Origin: Yamagishiella unicocca
Lineage: Eukaryota; Chlorophyta; Chlorophyceae; Chlamydomonadales; Volvocaceae
Length of the DNA stretch: 64,000 bases
Direction: 5' to 3'
Assembly (NCBI GenBank): GCA_003116995.1
Contig: BDSL01000017.1
Span: 1,116,001 to 1,180,000 of the forward strand
Shown here: positions 1 through 10,146 of the stretch, one piece after another
Numbering within the stretch: the stretch's first letter is position 1
Layout of the letters: each line of letters starts with the position of its first letter
Notes under the pieces: model-generated
The model's input: the letters and a program-made list of their open reading frames with translations, nothing else
What the model was told of the DNA's origin: nothing
Databases searched by the model: none
Program-made: the position numbers and the translations under genes

Positions 1-275
1 GCGGGCGGCGGGCGGCGCGACGGGATGCATGCATCGCGATGTTGTGTAGAGGTTAAGGGACAGAGACGAAGCCCATGAAGCAACAACAGGTCGGCATGAA
101 GGAGGAGTGCCCGTGGATGGGGTTGGAGGAAAATTCCCGACAAGCCCCTTGCCTAACACACGCATGCAAATGGTGAAGCGAGTCAATGGCCTCTGAAACC
201 ACGAGCCCCTGACCTCGCACACATACATCGACCAGAAACTGCGCCGGGTCTGTGGGCTGCCGTGTCCACACTCGC
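1..275. other. Intron of the sulfotransferase gene (continues off the left edge)
   Basis: No protein-like sequence is visible on either strand. On the minus strand this follows the donor of the last visible sulfotransferase exon, which reads AAG|GCGAGT, so it is best read as intron. The next expected exon, which in this family carries the 3'-phosphate-binding LKSP-type motif, is not found here and should lie left of base 1. Confidence 0.5.
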
Positions 276-1682
276 CTTCTTCATGAACCATGTGAAGGCC
301 TCCAGCCACCGCCGAAACGCCGCAGCGACCCGCGGGTCTTCCCCAGCGCCCAGGTCCTCCCCTTCCGCCAGCCCAAATGTTAGGTAGCTCCGCAGCAGCG
401 GCCGCCACAGGCGCGGCAGCACCAGGGCCATGTACGGCGAGTCGCCGCCGGTCAGTGTGTTGACCGCTATCTCGTCCTCCTGGCGCCACCATACGTGGCG
501 CCGGACGGAGGCAAGGCACATGGATGGGAGTTGTCGGGCGAGGGGATGCGAGGAGGAGACACGTACGCCTCCTAGGAAACGTGTGCATACTCTCATAAGG
601 ACCCGGACACATAAGGACCCGGACTCGACTCCGCATTGGCAATCGGGCTATGGCGAGATTCACCGCATATCGCTGGGCGGGCTACCTGCTGGATACTCTT
701 ACTAGCTTGTTTCCCTTTTGGTTTCTACAGTGGGTGCCGACAACTCCCTCGCACCCCAACCGCGCAATAGCACACCGAAGGCAATGCCCCTAACCGAAAA
801 CCGCGCCACCGTGCGCCAAACGCACCGCCGGCAGGTCCCAGTGCAGCGCCATGTGGTCCATGGGTCGGCGCCGCTCCAGCAGCCCCGACAGCAGCCAGCG
901 GGCGGGCTCCAGGGAGAGGAAAGAGGACGGGAAGCCTGTTGCAGTCCAGGGGTTGAAAGGTATGGGGCGTGCGTGTCGGGGTGCGTGGCTTGGTGGCCAA
1001 CACACGCAGCGAGCTGGCCAGCCCCCAGGCACGGGCGGACATGGGAGCCAGTGCTGGGTGGAGGGACCCACGGGTCGGCAGGCCCCGTGTTTGCATCAAT
1101 CCACGCAGAAAAGCTGACATAACTGACATCTTTGATTTGTCAGACGCGCATCACTCGCTGGGCAGCCTGTGTACCGTACTCCTTCCACACGTCCGAAGAG
1201 ATTCAGAGGGTCGAGTTGCTCTCTTATCCTCATTGTTACCGTTACGTCCGGTCAATCCCGGCCCCCGCGCCCTTTCTTTGCACGAGCTTCCCTCACAAAC
1301 CCTTTTTTCGCCGTCGCTGTGTGCACCTGCGTGGAACGTGGTCGCGAAGGCGAACCGTGGGTCGGTGGACAGCAGGTTGTGCAGGTGAGTGGTCCCCGTG
1401 CGGGGGTGGCCCAGGATGAATATGGGCTCGGGGCTGAGCGGTTGGGAGGCCACGGAGCGTGAGAAGAACAGCCTGGTGGAGAGGAATAGAGGGCAGGGAG
1501 GGTCCCTTTAGGGCAGGCTGGCGGAGCTAGGTGAGAGGCCTGAAAACAAGCCCCAACCCCTAAACCCCAACCCCTAAACCCCGAGCTCCAGACCCCAAGC
1601 TCCAAAACCCAAACCCCGGCCCCCACCAGTCTAGCAGCGAGAGCGCCGTGTTGATTATTGCCATCAGGGTTAGGAAGAACAC
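276..1682 (-). CDS. Sulfotransferase, partial multi-exon gene
   Basis: Four exons were found at 1682-1627, 1472-1327, 935-826 and 479-276. Each is bounded by AG and GT, except a GC donor after 276. Their lengths (56, 146, 110, 204) join in phase 2, 1 and 0 with no stop. The protein starts with a hydrophobic stretch (FFLTLMAIINTALSLLDWLF), likely a membrane anchor. Then comes the PAPS 5'-phosphosulfate loop FILGHPRTGTTHLHNLLS, a GFPSSFLSLEP segment, RPMDHMALHWDLPAEDEIAV and a FTWFMKK end. This order (P-loop, FPSSFL, RPMDN-like, QEDE-like, W..F.KK) is that of alga and bacterial sulfotransferases that transfer sulfate from PAPS to carbohydrate or other acceptors. The substrate cannot be told. 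The N-terminal exon or exons lie right of 1682 and were not resolved. The C-terminal part lies outside the window. The joins are inferred from splice consensus and phase. Confidence 0.85.
1551..1626. repeat. C-rich AACCCC/CCCTAAA-like tract in a sulfotransferase intron
   Basis: Degenerate copies of AACCCC and CCCTAAACCCC fill most of the 154-bp intron between the 56-nt and 146-nt exons. On the transcribed minus strand it reads as G-rich TTAGGGG/TTGGGG runs. It resembles telomere repeats but is short, degenerate and internal, so it is not a chromosome end. Confidence 0.7.
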
Positions 1683-1826
1683 CTGTACGGCAGAAGGGAT
1701 ACGAGGACATGGCCAAGAGGGCTAGGAGCGGCACATGCATGGCAGATGCAGAACCAGGCACCGCCCGCGGTCCTTGGTCAGGAGGAGTTTTACAAGGAGG
1801 TCGCGGGATTTGCTGGCTTGAAGTTC

Positions 1827-1882
1827 GTGGGGTTGGGGAGGGGCTGGGGCCGGGGTTGGGGCCGGGTTAGGGTCGGGTTTTT
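1827..1882. repeat. G-rich GGGGTTGGGG tract upstream of the 56-nt exon
   Basis: Runs of four G separated by one to four bases on the plus strand, hence C-rich in the minus-strand transcript. It lies about 145 bp upstream of the 56-nt sulfotransferase exon, probably in the preceding intron. It is roughly complementary to the tract at 1551-1626 and could also form a G-quadruplex on the plus strand. Confidence 0.6.
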
Positions 1883-3803
1883 CGCCCAGGTGGAAGAGCG
1901 AGCCTCTGCGCCCGGCGTGTAACTTCCAAGCTTCTTAGCGCTTAGGTCTTCGATATCCGGGGACCAGCGCCCTTCCCTCCAGCTACCATCCTAGCCATGT
2001 CGCGTAACCGGCTTTCATGCTATCCCTCCAGCTGCAAACCGCTAACCGACGTACGCGGTGCGGGTATGCACGCCACTCGATGGAGCGGCCATGCCGGGCG
2101 AGCAGCGTTAGCCAGGGCACCAGCGTGATACCTGCATAAGGGACCCCCGGTGCGGTGTGCGGGCCGCGTCAGGGGAAGTAGCGGCGTTTGTACGCGCAAT
2201 GCGATCGGTCTCGTTACGGGATCTACGCCAAGTTGGGTCGTGGTGTCTGCGTCCCGACCCCGTTGCCGTTACCTCGCTTCCAGTCTGCCAAATCCCGGGC
2301 CTGGCCCCCTACTCAGAATCCTCCATCGAGCCCCTTTGGCCCGCTACGCTTGCCCCTGCCCGCACCCGAAAGAAAATTAAGCTTGATGGACCAGTGGTGC
2401 TTGGGCGTGTAGCGGTACGGCGGCAGCGGCTTCCCATCAACCGAGCACTGCTGCTGCTGTGCAGGTTGCTGCTGAGTACCCTGCTGGGCATGTTCCTTTC
2501 CATGTAGCTCATCTATGTCCGGAGGATCTGGCATCTTTGTAGTAAGGGAGGGCCTGGAGGAGCAAAGCTCTATGGATTCGCGCGCGCTACAATTTCCTTC
2601 CGAGTCATCTACTGCCTACTTACAGCCACGAAGCAAAATTGGTTATAATAGGTTTCACTATGCCAAGGCTCATCGACGTATGCATGTACCGGGTGCCCGT
2701 GGGATGTGTCAATTGAGCAATAATGCCCGTGCACAACCCTTCAATGGGAAGTACCGTACGACCCAGTCAAGGCACCCATATCAATATATATGCGCAAAGG
2801 TCTTGGTGGCATCACCCGTTATGCTCGATTTTTGTCTCAACTGTGCCTAACGGTGTGTTCCGTTACAAATATCTTATTGGATTTGAAGTAAGCATCACCT
2901 ATCGCGATATTCGCCGCACACAGGCTTCACCACCAATGAACGGCAGGATAGGCTGAGAAATGTGCGCTGCGGTCTGACTTTCCGCTGACAAATGGCGCGA
3001 TTTCGCATTTCGTGTCAGCCACCTAGCGATTAAGCGTTCAGAGCCGTATGGAACATTGTGAACCCGGCTGTCTATGGCACAGACGCGCCTGAGCCCTGCA
3101 CTGGAACAGTCGCTGCGTGCGGAGGATCACGTAAGATCGGCCCGGATCAGCCCAGATCGTGAACAGCCAGGAACAGCTGAGCAGGACACCAGCCACATTA
3201 AACCCATTCACCAGGACCAGTCCAACATGAAACCATGGATTTGACCGCGTGCCTTTGAACCGTGCCGTTGCGCAGGGTTGCCCTCCGCTAACCACTCTTT
3301 GGCATATCACGTGGAAGCCTACGCCGTCATGAGCTACAGCCGCAGCCGATTGTGCCGGGCGGAGCACTAAGGCGCCTGGCCGCCCGCTCGCTGATCGGGC
3401 CGGAAGGGGACAGATGGAATGCGACATGACCCCCCCGTACTCGCACACAGGGACTACCTAAGGGACCAGCAAGCCGCTGCATTGGCCGTTCGCGCAAGTT
3501 TACCTTTTTCCCCTCCGTTGTTACCTGCTCATCCGGCCACACAGGGGGCCCGCTCCGCCAGAGCATCCACCCACATCAACCGAAGCCACACAACTGCCGC
3601 CCAACCGGGCATGCAGTCGGTCCGAAAAACACGCCTGCCCCTGTCCGCGCCCATCCCTTGCCGCATAGGCTGCCGGCTTCTGCCCCGTCACGCCGATACC
3701 GCGATGCTGGGGACCTCGCTCCGTGGCAGCTCCCTTCAGGCTGTACGTGCGACCGCCCCATCCCGTCCGTCCGATGTGGCTTTGGGAACGTGCCCCAGCC
3801 AGC
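1883..3803. other. No supported gene
   Basis: Open frames here are short and overlap on both strands. The best protein-like stretch is minus 2313-2534, with a Q-rich segment followed by KPLPPYRYTPKHHW. It could be an upstream exon of the sulfotransferase, but I could not connect it by splice sites. No repeat of more than a few copies was noticed. Confidence 0.4.
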
Positions 3804-3883
3804 CAGTCAACGGCGTCAGCCAACGGTCAACGGCGTCGGCCAACGGCCAACGGCGACAGCCAACGGCCAACGGCGTCAGCCAG
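3804..3883. repeat. 20-bp minisatellite, about 4 copies
   Basis: Period 20 bp, consensus CAGCCAACGGCCAACGGCGT. Three complete copies lie at 3817, 3837 and 3857, with a shortened copy at the left end and a partial one at the right. Each unit itself holds two CCAACGG steps. Confidence 0.85.
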
Positions 3884-4286
3884 GACCCACGAGGATACAG
3901 CCGGGCTGCTTCATCGATTCGCCACACTGAAGCTGATCCTCCCACAACTACCCCAGTGGTTGCCGACAAGCAGATCCACATGTCCGACACACACCCGGCC
4001 TCCTCGCGGGCCGCCTCCAACCCGCCGATAACACGTGCCCGCCAAAACACACAGCCCACACCCACATCCCGACACCCACGCGACCCTCAAATATGCACAT
4101 CGTCCCCATTTCCCCAGGTCATTCGAACCTCATCGCTGGGACCTGCTACAACCCACCACGTTATGGGGGCTTGCCCCTCCGCGCACCTGGCATCCAACAC
4201 CTAGCACCGCGCCTCCCCACCCGTGCGGTGGTGCGTTAAGGTCAATTCATTGCCGTTGTCTCGTCCCCTCCCCGGCCCCACACGGC

Positions 4287-4418
4287 TCACAACCCTGCCC
4301 CCGCCTTCGTGAACACCAGCTCGTTCACGTCGTCCTTCATGTCCTGCCTCAGGAACTCCTTGCGGCCGCGACCCTTGAACGCGTAGTGGCGAGTATACTG
4401 AGAGCGCCGGTCGGGCTC
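4287..4418 (-). CDS. Possible terminal exon of an unknown gene
   Basis: A 132-nt open frame ends in TGA at 4287 and is preceded by a plausible acceptor (GGCCCAGCAG). It starts in phase 0 and encodes 43 residues, including QYTRHYAFKGRGRKEFLRQD and DDVNELVFTKAG. The composition is mixed and charged, unlike the GC-driven shadow frames nearby. I recognise no family and could not find the upstream exon with confidence. If real, its gene lies between here and the left end of the array and may have been cut by it. Confidence 0.3.
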   Translation of the reverse strand, partial: EPDRRSQYTRHYAFKGRGRKEFLRQDMKDDVNELVFTKAGAGL

Positions 4419-5313
4419 CTGCTGGGCCGTATGGTCGCTGTGTGCGGAGGGGCGGAGGGGGAAGAGGGAGGGAACGGGGTTCCAGGGAGGATCGGGGTCG
4501 GGCACGGGGTGCAGGCGTTTGCAGGCGTGGCGTGGAGCGTCGGATTTGCAGTCATGGTTGGAGGGTTGGGCGCTATGCAATGAAGGGGATACGATAAGTG
4601 CCCCAAGGCCCGAATACGTGCCCCAAGGCCCGAATCTTCCAGGGCGAGAAGGTGCTGGGCATTTGCTAGCCAGGGGACAAGCCCAAGCCCAACATCAACC
4701 CGGGGTGCGGCTGCGCGGTGGCAGCGCAGCACAACACAGAGGACAGCGCTGGGTGGCCAAGTGGGTGTGGGTGCGTACTGTAAATGCGTGTGGTTTGTGT
4801 GTCGAAACAACAGCACCCGCTTTCTAAATCCATTATCCGACAGCATGCGTGCCTTGCGGTGCGACCGAGCGTTGCAGTGCGGGCCGCTGAGAGCGGGCAG
4901 GAGGGGTGGGGGTGGTGTGTGGCTGCAGTAGGAATGGGCATGGGGTCGCAGCCGACATTAGGTTGCATTCTTCTCCGTCTGCCCGAACACGAAACCAGGA
5001 CCCAAGGTTGGACAGGACCCGTGCCATGCACGTCCCAGAACTGACCAGACCCGCCGGGAATGCAGCATAATGGCAGGGTTCGGATCTTTCGTTTCGGCAT
5101 GGAGGAAGGGCGGCATGCATTCGGAGTGGCGCAGGCCGGGATGCGGGATAGGGGCTGTGGGGTCGACTTCCTTGGCCGGGGACCCATACTGAATTGGCGC
5201 GCCACTCGTTAAACGCTACTAGAGGCCTTATATTTGGTACGAAATAACACAGATGACAGTTCAGCGGGCTTGCCGGCAGTCCGTGGCTCATCCATATGCG
5301 TCGAGAATTTGCT
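4419..5313. other. No supported gene
   Basis: Weakly protein-like minus-strand stretches occur (for example around 5010-5060 and 5190-5250) but without matching donors and acceptors. Apart from the 20-bp duplication at 4598-4635 nothing repetitive is seen. Confidence 0.4.
4598..4635. repeat. 20-bp direct duplication
   Basis: GTGCCCCAAGGCCCGAAT occurs twice in tandem with a 20-bp period. Confidence 0.85.
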
Positions 5314-5339
5314 GACCCGCATCAATGACCCGCATCAAT
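5314..5339. repeat. 13-bp tandem duplication at the left array edge
   Basis: GACCCGCATCAAT is present twice back to back. The second copy already overlaps the first bases shared with the array (ATCAATG from 5334). It marks the breakpoint between unique flank and array. Confidence 0.8.
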
Positions 5340-5404
5340 GCGACCACCGGCTCTCCCGGCAGCAGCTCCTGGAGGCCGTGGATGGCCGCCTTCAGCTTCT
5401 CGGT

Positions 5405-6387
5405 TACAAGTTACAACTTCCGCACAAGTGCGGAGACGTCGGTAAAAGCCGGGGGGACCACGGACGGTTATACGTCATCTTAAGACACGTTGGCGGGCGG
5501 GTGCATCCTCGTCCCCCCGTGAACATTTGAGCGCGAGGCGCTTCATCGCCGCGTGCCTAGTGTCCCAAACGCAAGAGAGAAAGTTGGCCACGGCCAGAGG
5601 AGGCGCTTATCCCATTGTCGTGGCCCTGGAATGTTGTCGCGTCCTCGAACTTCGCTCGCAAGCTCCCATAGGCCACTCCTTATAAAAACCGTGCATTTCA
5701 TCCTCGACAGCGCCGCACGCGCAAAATCGGCAGATATGCTCAGCACGCCCGTAGGCCGGTTAACCTCCATCCCAGGCGGTGAGCAGCGTGGGATGGCGTG
5801 GGTAAGTCGGGCCCAACCGTCAACCAACAGTTTTGTTAATCATCAGGGCATAACCTCAGATGATGATCACCATCACCTGCTAGTTCTTCGCAGCATTACG
5901 TTTCCATGATGCGTCATCATGCAAGGGGTGCCTACTTGCATGATCTGGACGTCTGGACCAATGGGAGGAAGGGAGTCGCGGCTTGATGCCAACGACAGTG
6001 GCCCACGGCAAGTCCTATCGGCTCCACACCAAAAGCAGGACCACCGGGCACATCGCCGGACAATGAAGGAGACGAAAGAGACAGAAATCCAGCCGCACCG
6101 CATGAGTGGCAATTCACTTAGGCACCAGTCAACAGTCTAGAGGCAAAAACAGCAGCAGCCAGCAACCAGGGGAAATTGCGTTGTAAGACTCCCCTATCAG
6201 CAACCGACCATCAACACACCTAGCAGACCCGCAACCGAAGAACCAGTGGAGGGCCGCCACGATGCAACCAGAGCAACTGCCCACCTCTTATCCCAAAAAT
6301 CACAAGCCCCGAGCAGGACACTTCCACCCGGGGACGAGAAGACTGTCCCCCACGGACGCAAGGTAGGCGTGACACTTCCCCCACAGT
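5405..6387. mobile_element. ~980-bp polymorphic segment interrupting x0 (U1)
   Basis: Present in U1, U2, U3 and U8, absent in U4-U6, where the flanks meet as TTCTCGGTGAGG. Its removal restores the x0 frame, so it is probably an insertion, though deletion in U4-U6 is not excluded. Only a two-base overlap (GT) is shared at the ends and there is no clear terminal repeat. The left end contains the palindrome CCGCACAAGTGCGG. It does not splice out as a canonical intron: no AG stands at the required end. Confidence 0.55.
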
Positions 6388-7085
6388 GAGGTTGTCCCCT
6401 GTGGTGTCCACACACACCTTCAATACAAACCACAAACACTAGGCGAGGCGCAGGCCATAGGTGGACACTGCGTCTCCGACTACGAACAGCTTCATGTACA
6501 TCTATGGCACCGTACGCTTGGAAATAAGATGCTTCAGGGTAAACAGGTGATGCTCCATGGCGAGCCGATGCCGGCAGCCTGCCTGGCTAGCAGCTCGAAT
6601 CGCGCTGGCCTTACAAACACTGTTAGTCATAGTGCCGCGCGACCACCACGGTAACGTACAATTTGCGGAGAGGGTCCCCACCGCGATGCCAGGTCCTCTG
6701 CTACAGCGAATCGACGCGATCACCGGCGCTCCTGGCAGAAGCGCGGGCAGCCGGCACCCGCCTAACCGCCCACCCTCGATCTAGGTACAAAAGGCTCCGG
6801 CAGCGCCCGCCCGCCGTCGCCGTCCGTAAAATGCATGGCCCATAACCGACATAACATGGCCCGCAACGACGGATGACCTTGCGGATCAAACTATGGGTGG
6901 TGCGGCCTGGACCCACCATCACCACCACTACCCGGTGGTTGTCGCGTCGGCTTCGACGCTGGTGGCGGGTCCCGTGGAGACAGCTGTGGTTGCGGAAGTG
7001 GTCTACGTGTAGGTGCAGGGAGGCAGGGGGACGGCGGCGGACCCTCGGAGGCGACGATACCGCGGCCGCGACTGCTGCGGCGCCG

Positions 7086-7170
7086 TCAACTTGGCTTGAT
7101 CTCCTGGTGGCGGCGATGGTGGTGGTGATGGTGGCACACAATGGCTGCTGCCCGCCACCCGCCTGCGCTC
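7086..7170 (-). CDS. Array gene exon x9 (U1), possible last exon
   Basis: Follows a strong acceptor (CCTCCCTCCCTGCAG). One base completes the x8 codon, then 27 codons and TGA. The peptide contains CHHHHHHRRH, from a CACCATCACCACC run that may instead be non-coding. This is the least certain exon of the series. Confidence 0.35.
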
Positions 7171-7368
7171 CTGCAGGGAGGGAGGCCGCTGGCGGCAGCG
7201 AGCCGCTGCTTCCGGTCGCCTGCGTCCGGCGCGCGATGGGAGGTGCGGGTGAGGTGGGGCGAGTGGAGGTCAGGTGAGGTGGGGCGAGTGGAGGACAGGG
7301 TGAGGTGGGGCGCTGCCTTTGTAGTGTTGTTCTGTGGGTAGGTGTGCGGCGCTGCCAACACACCACAC

Positions 7369-7481
7369 CTGGCGGGCCCCATCCGGCCGCGCTGCGCACA
7401 CCACGCGCTGAGCCCCACATCAAGCGCTGCCGCACCGCCATCGCCGCGTTGTGGGTGCTCCTCGAGCAGCCAGTAGGCAAG
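7369..7481 (-). CDS. Array gene exon x8 (U1)
   Basis: 113 nt, 37 codons plus two bases, between CGAGTGCAG and GCCAG|GTGTGG. It begins LAYWLLEEHPQRGDG and ends in phase 2. U2 (13633-13745) is intact, with a silent GCC/GCT difference. U3 (19710-19814), U4 (25845-25949), U5 (31976-32080) and U6 (38108-38212) lack eight bases and are frameshifted. In U8 most of the exon is deleted around 47366. Confidence 0.6.
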
Positions 7482-7700
7482 CTGCACTCGAATGCGCCTT
7501 TCCCCAATGTCCCACGGCGCGCACCGCCATCACAGCGCCAGCGGCCCTAGCCCCTGCTGCCCGCTTCGTCCTCACTCTTCCTGCCCTGCCCTCACCGCCC
7601 TTCCAGCTCACCGATCCTCGGAGGCCGCTCCTGCTCGCCGCCCACACCCAGCACCAGCACCAGCGCACGCCCTCGCTCCGGGAGCGACTGCCGTCACTAC

Positions 7701-7792
7701 CAGACTCCTCAACGTGGGAACAAGACAATGCGCCTCGTCCAGCCCCACCAGGTCCGAGCCGGTGCGGCCGCGGCGCTGCGGCTGCTCCTGCG
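7701..7792 (-). CDS. Array gene exon x7 (U1), DEAH-containing
   Basis: 92 nt: CG plus 30 codons, between GCCGGGCAG and AGTCTG|GTAGTG, ending in phase 0. It contains SDLVGLDEAHCLVPTL, which resembles a Walker B/DEAH segment, but no Walker A loop was found elsewhere in the gene, so a helicase call is not justified. Equivalents: 13965-14056, 20034-20125, 26169-26260, 32300-32391, 38432-38523 and 47612-47703. It is absent from U7. CGC/CGT in the RRGR run is a silent difference between U1 and U3-U6. Confidence 0.6.
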
Positions 7793-8232
7793 CTGCCCGG
7801 CTGCCTGAGTGCAGGGGTAGGGGACGAGTGGGATCCGGGAAGCAAAGGGGGCAGGGCACGGAGACGCGCAGCGCGCTTGCACCGTGCAGCGATGCAGCGC
7901 CTTCGGCTGGCGGAATGGGGGGCGTTGCGGTCGTGCGATGTGCGTGTATTGGGTGCACCGCGCCCCCTGGAATCCCCGGAGGGCCCCGCGACCCTTCAGT
8001 CCAGCCGCAACAATACCCGGGCTGTTTACTTCACAATCGAATGCGAGTACGGGGCCAGCACCCGCTCCCTGGAGGTAACCCTACCTCCTCCCCTCTTGCC
8101 AGCTCATACCCCGCCGCCGTCCTGCCGGGGTCGGACCAGCCCCACCCAGCGCTCCCGCCCCGCGACCCCGCCAAGCGCCGTGCACACCACATAGCCTGCC
8201 CTGTGGGTTCATTCATACAGGTTCATTCGCAC

Positions 8233-8301
8233 CTCGGGAAACAGGCAGCTGGCGTGCAGCTTGCTGAAGTCCTAGCTTCGCTCGGTTTACGTGCAAGGCG
8301 C
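8233..8301 (-). CDS. Array gene exon x6 (U1)
   Basis: 69 nt between a strong acceptor (TCTCTGCCTTTCCCCAG) and CGAG|GTGCGA, encoding ALHVNRAKLGLQQAARQLPV plus SR, phase 1 in and out. U2 (14497-14565) is also in frame. U3 (20566-20630), U4 (26701-26765), U5 (32832-32896), U6 (38964-39028) and U8 (48144-48208) lack four bases (GCTC on the plus strand) and run into a stop. Confidence 0.6.
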
Positions 8302-8360
8302 CTGGGGAAAGGCAGAGACAGCACGTCGTTTGCAGCGCGGAGTTAGTGGGCGGTGGCCAC

Positions 8361-8481
8361 CGTCAACGAGGTTTCCAAGCTTGAAACACACGCCCGGAGC
8401 ACAACGTGCAAACCCGTGTGGAATCATGATGACATCAAGCGTAGCAAGTGCTCTTCTCGGCAGCGGCCCGCGCCTAGGCAC
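8361..8481 (-). CDS. Array gene exon x5 (U1), acceptor unresolved
   Basis: Protein-like frame with LDVIMIPHGFARCAPGVCFK ending at GACG|GTGGCC in phase 1, which fits x6. The upstream limit is uncertain and no acceptor matches the phase left by x4, so a further small exon may lie between 8482 and 8745. Equivalent donors: 14625 in U2 and 20690 in U3. Confidence 0.45.
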
Positions 8482-8750
8482 CCCGTTCCCTTAGCCGGTT
8501 TTCCCATGCTAAGCTTGTCCCTGCTTCCTCACATCAGCCCCCACCCTTCCCTCTTTGCGTGCGGTTTGGGCCCGGTTTGGACCACGGATTGCCTCCCGAC
8601 ATCCCCCCTCATCCTCGTCTGTTTTGAACGGTTTTTTCGGGCATCCACGGGTCTTCCTCGGCATCCCCCCTCGTCCTGTTGTATTCCGCTCGTGGAAGCA
8701 CCGTTTGACCGAACGCAGACGTCAGCAACCACGAGTGGGGCCTTGATTAC

Positions 8751-8900
8751 CTTTGGGACCAGCAGAACCTCATCGCTGACGTTGGTTGGCATCAACATCG
8801 CGCTGAGAGCCAGGTTCTTGCGCAGCAACTTAATTGGCTGGTATTCGGTTGCCTTTCCCGCCATCCTACCGTCCATCGGCAGCAGACCGGCAACCTGTTG
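8751..8900 (-). CDS. Array gene exon x4 (U1)
   Basis: 150 nt, 50 codons, between GGCTACAG|CAACAG (a NAGNAG-type acceptor) and CCAAAG|GTAATC, phase 0 at both ends. The sequence is rich in L, A and M with charged residues, resembling a helical globular segment. U3-U6 differ by K/E, V/A and one silent change; U4 alone has Q/K at residue 2. Equivalents: 14851-15000, 20931-21080, 27066-27215, 33197-33346, 39329-39478, 42755-42904 and 48494-48643. Confidence 0.6.
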
Positions 8901-9224
8901 CTGTAGCCGCCAGCATACTATTTAGCTGGTGCTGTCCATCCCAATAATGCTCCAAGATGCAGGCAGCGACATATAACAGCTGAATATGCAGTCAGCTTGT
9001 GTGCCTGCGCTGCCTTCTGCTTCTTCTACACGCCGGGCTATGGCAGGAAGGCGTCACATTTTATGATTCATTTGGTTGTGATACTCGAGCTTCAGCCTTA
9101 ACTAGGGCTATCTCCTATCTGCAGTACGGTTAACCTTCCGGCGCCATGCGGCTCCTCTTTGCAGACCTTTGACAATATTAAGCTCTATGATTACTTGATT
9201 ATACCATTAATTCCTCCAATCCCT

Positions 9225-9264
9225 GACTCGCATAACGCCAGCAGCAGGATGCGTTATGCGAGTC
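9225..9264. repeat. Perfect 14-bp inverted repeat with 12-nt loop
   Basis: GACTCGCATAACGC and its exact complement flank the loop CAGCAGCAGGAT. The same structure is at 15325-15364 in U2. In U8 (48967-48993) the loop is present in the opposite orientation. Confidence 0.85.
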
Positions 9265-9591
9265 CACGACGTCCATGGCCCACGGCCTTAACGAACAGAC
9301 TAGCATGCCATCATGATGAGCTTTCGTGGTTGAGATCGATTGTAGACAGTTGGAGCAGGCCGATCGGCTTTGGGGGGCCACAGGCAACACTTGCGGGATA
9401 GCAGGCGGTGCACGAATGGCTCCTGGACAGCGGCTGGTTGCTCCTTTGCTGTCAGTGCAACTTAAGTTGCTTTTCCGCTGCGAATGCGGAGATTCATGCA
9501 GTTGACTCTGCTGCCAGAGCATCCTGTGTGCCAGTCGCTTGCTTCTACGGCTGCTCCCGCACTCCTCATTCCGCCCCACCCCGCTGTCTAC

Positions 9592-9675
9592 CTGCTTCAG
9601 CGCCTCCAATAGTTCATCCTTCTTGCAGTAGTCGGCGCTGGCGACTGCCGCCGTCATGAGACGCTTGGGCGCGCT
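9592..9675 (-). CDS. Array gene exon x3 (U1)
   Basis: 84 nt, 28 codons, phase 0 at both ends, between GGCCCACAG and AAGCAG|GTAGAC. It is present and in frame in all eight units: 15692-15775, 21451-21534, 27586-27669, 33717-33800, 39849-39932, 43341-43424 and 49328-49411. The last codon is CAG in U1/U2/U7/U8 and CAA in U3-U6, a silent change. Confidence 0.65.
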
Positions 9676-10146
9676 CTGTGGGCCTCATGCGGCCAGTGGT
9701 GGGGTGGCACCTGACACTGGCGGAACACGCAGGGGCCAGCGGCGGTGACGGGCGCTCACGGTAGGGAAGGGCGGGGGAATCGTATGCGTACCGTGTTCGT
9801 GATCGCTGTTTAGTAGGGTGTGTTGGGCATTGCGGGCCGCGCTACTACTGGTGGAGCAGTGGCGCTGGAGGGGACCGCAGCCAGGGTAGGAGGCCATCGG
9901 GGAGGAAAGGGGGGAATAACGGGTTTAGGTGGGGAGGGGACAAACCGAGCGGGGGGGGGCCGGATCAGAAGGTGAAACCGCCGTGCCCCGAACTTATTCG
10001 GTTCCTGCTCTGGCTACGTTTGCAGGAGGTCTTGCATGCTCCTCGAGGACATGTAGGTGGGGTGGGGAGGGAAATCTGGCAAGCATTTGGAGCTTTCGTG
10101 AACACAGGGAATGCCGGCACCCTCTTGGCATGCATCCCCCACTCAC

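Noticed and set aside
1551..1626. Telomere or interstitial telomere array
   Set aside because: Degenerate, about 75 bp, and placed inside an intron between two phase-matched exons.
8751..8900. DUF547-like reading of x4
   Set aside because: A loose match of the LLVPK stretch to the conserved lysine-aspartate region was considered, but the family's asparagine and histidine landmarks are missing.
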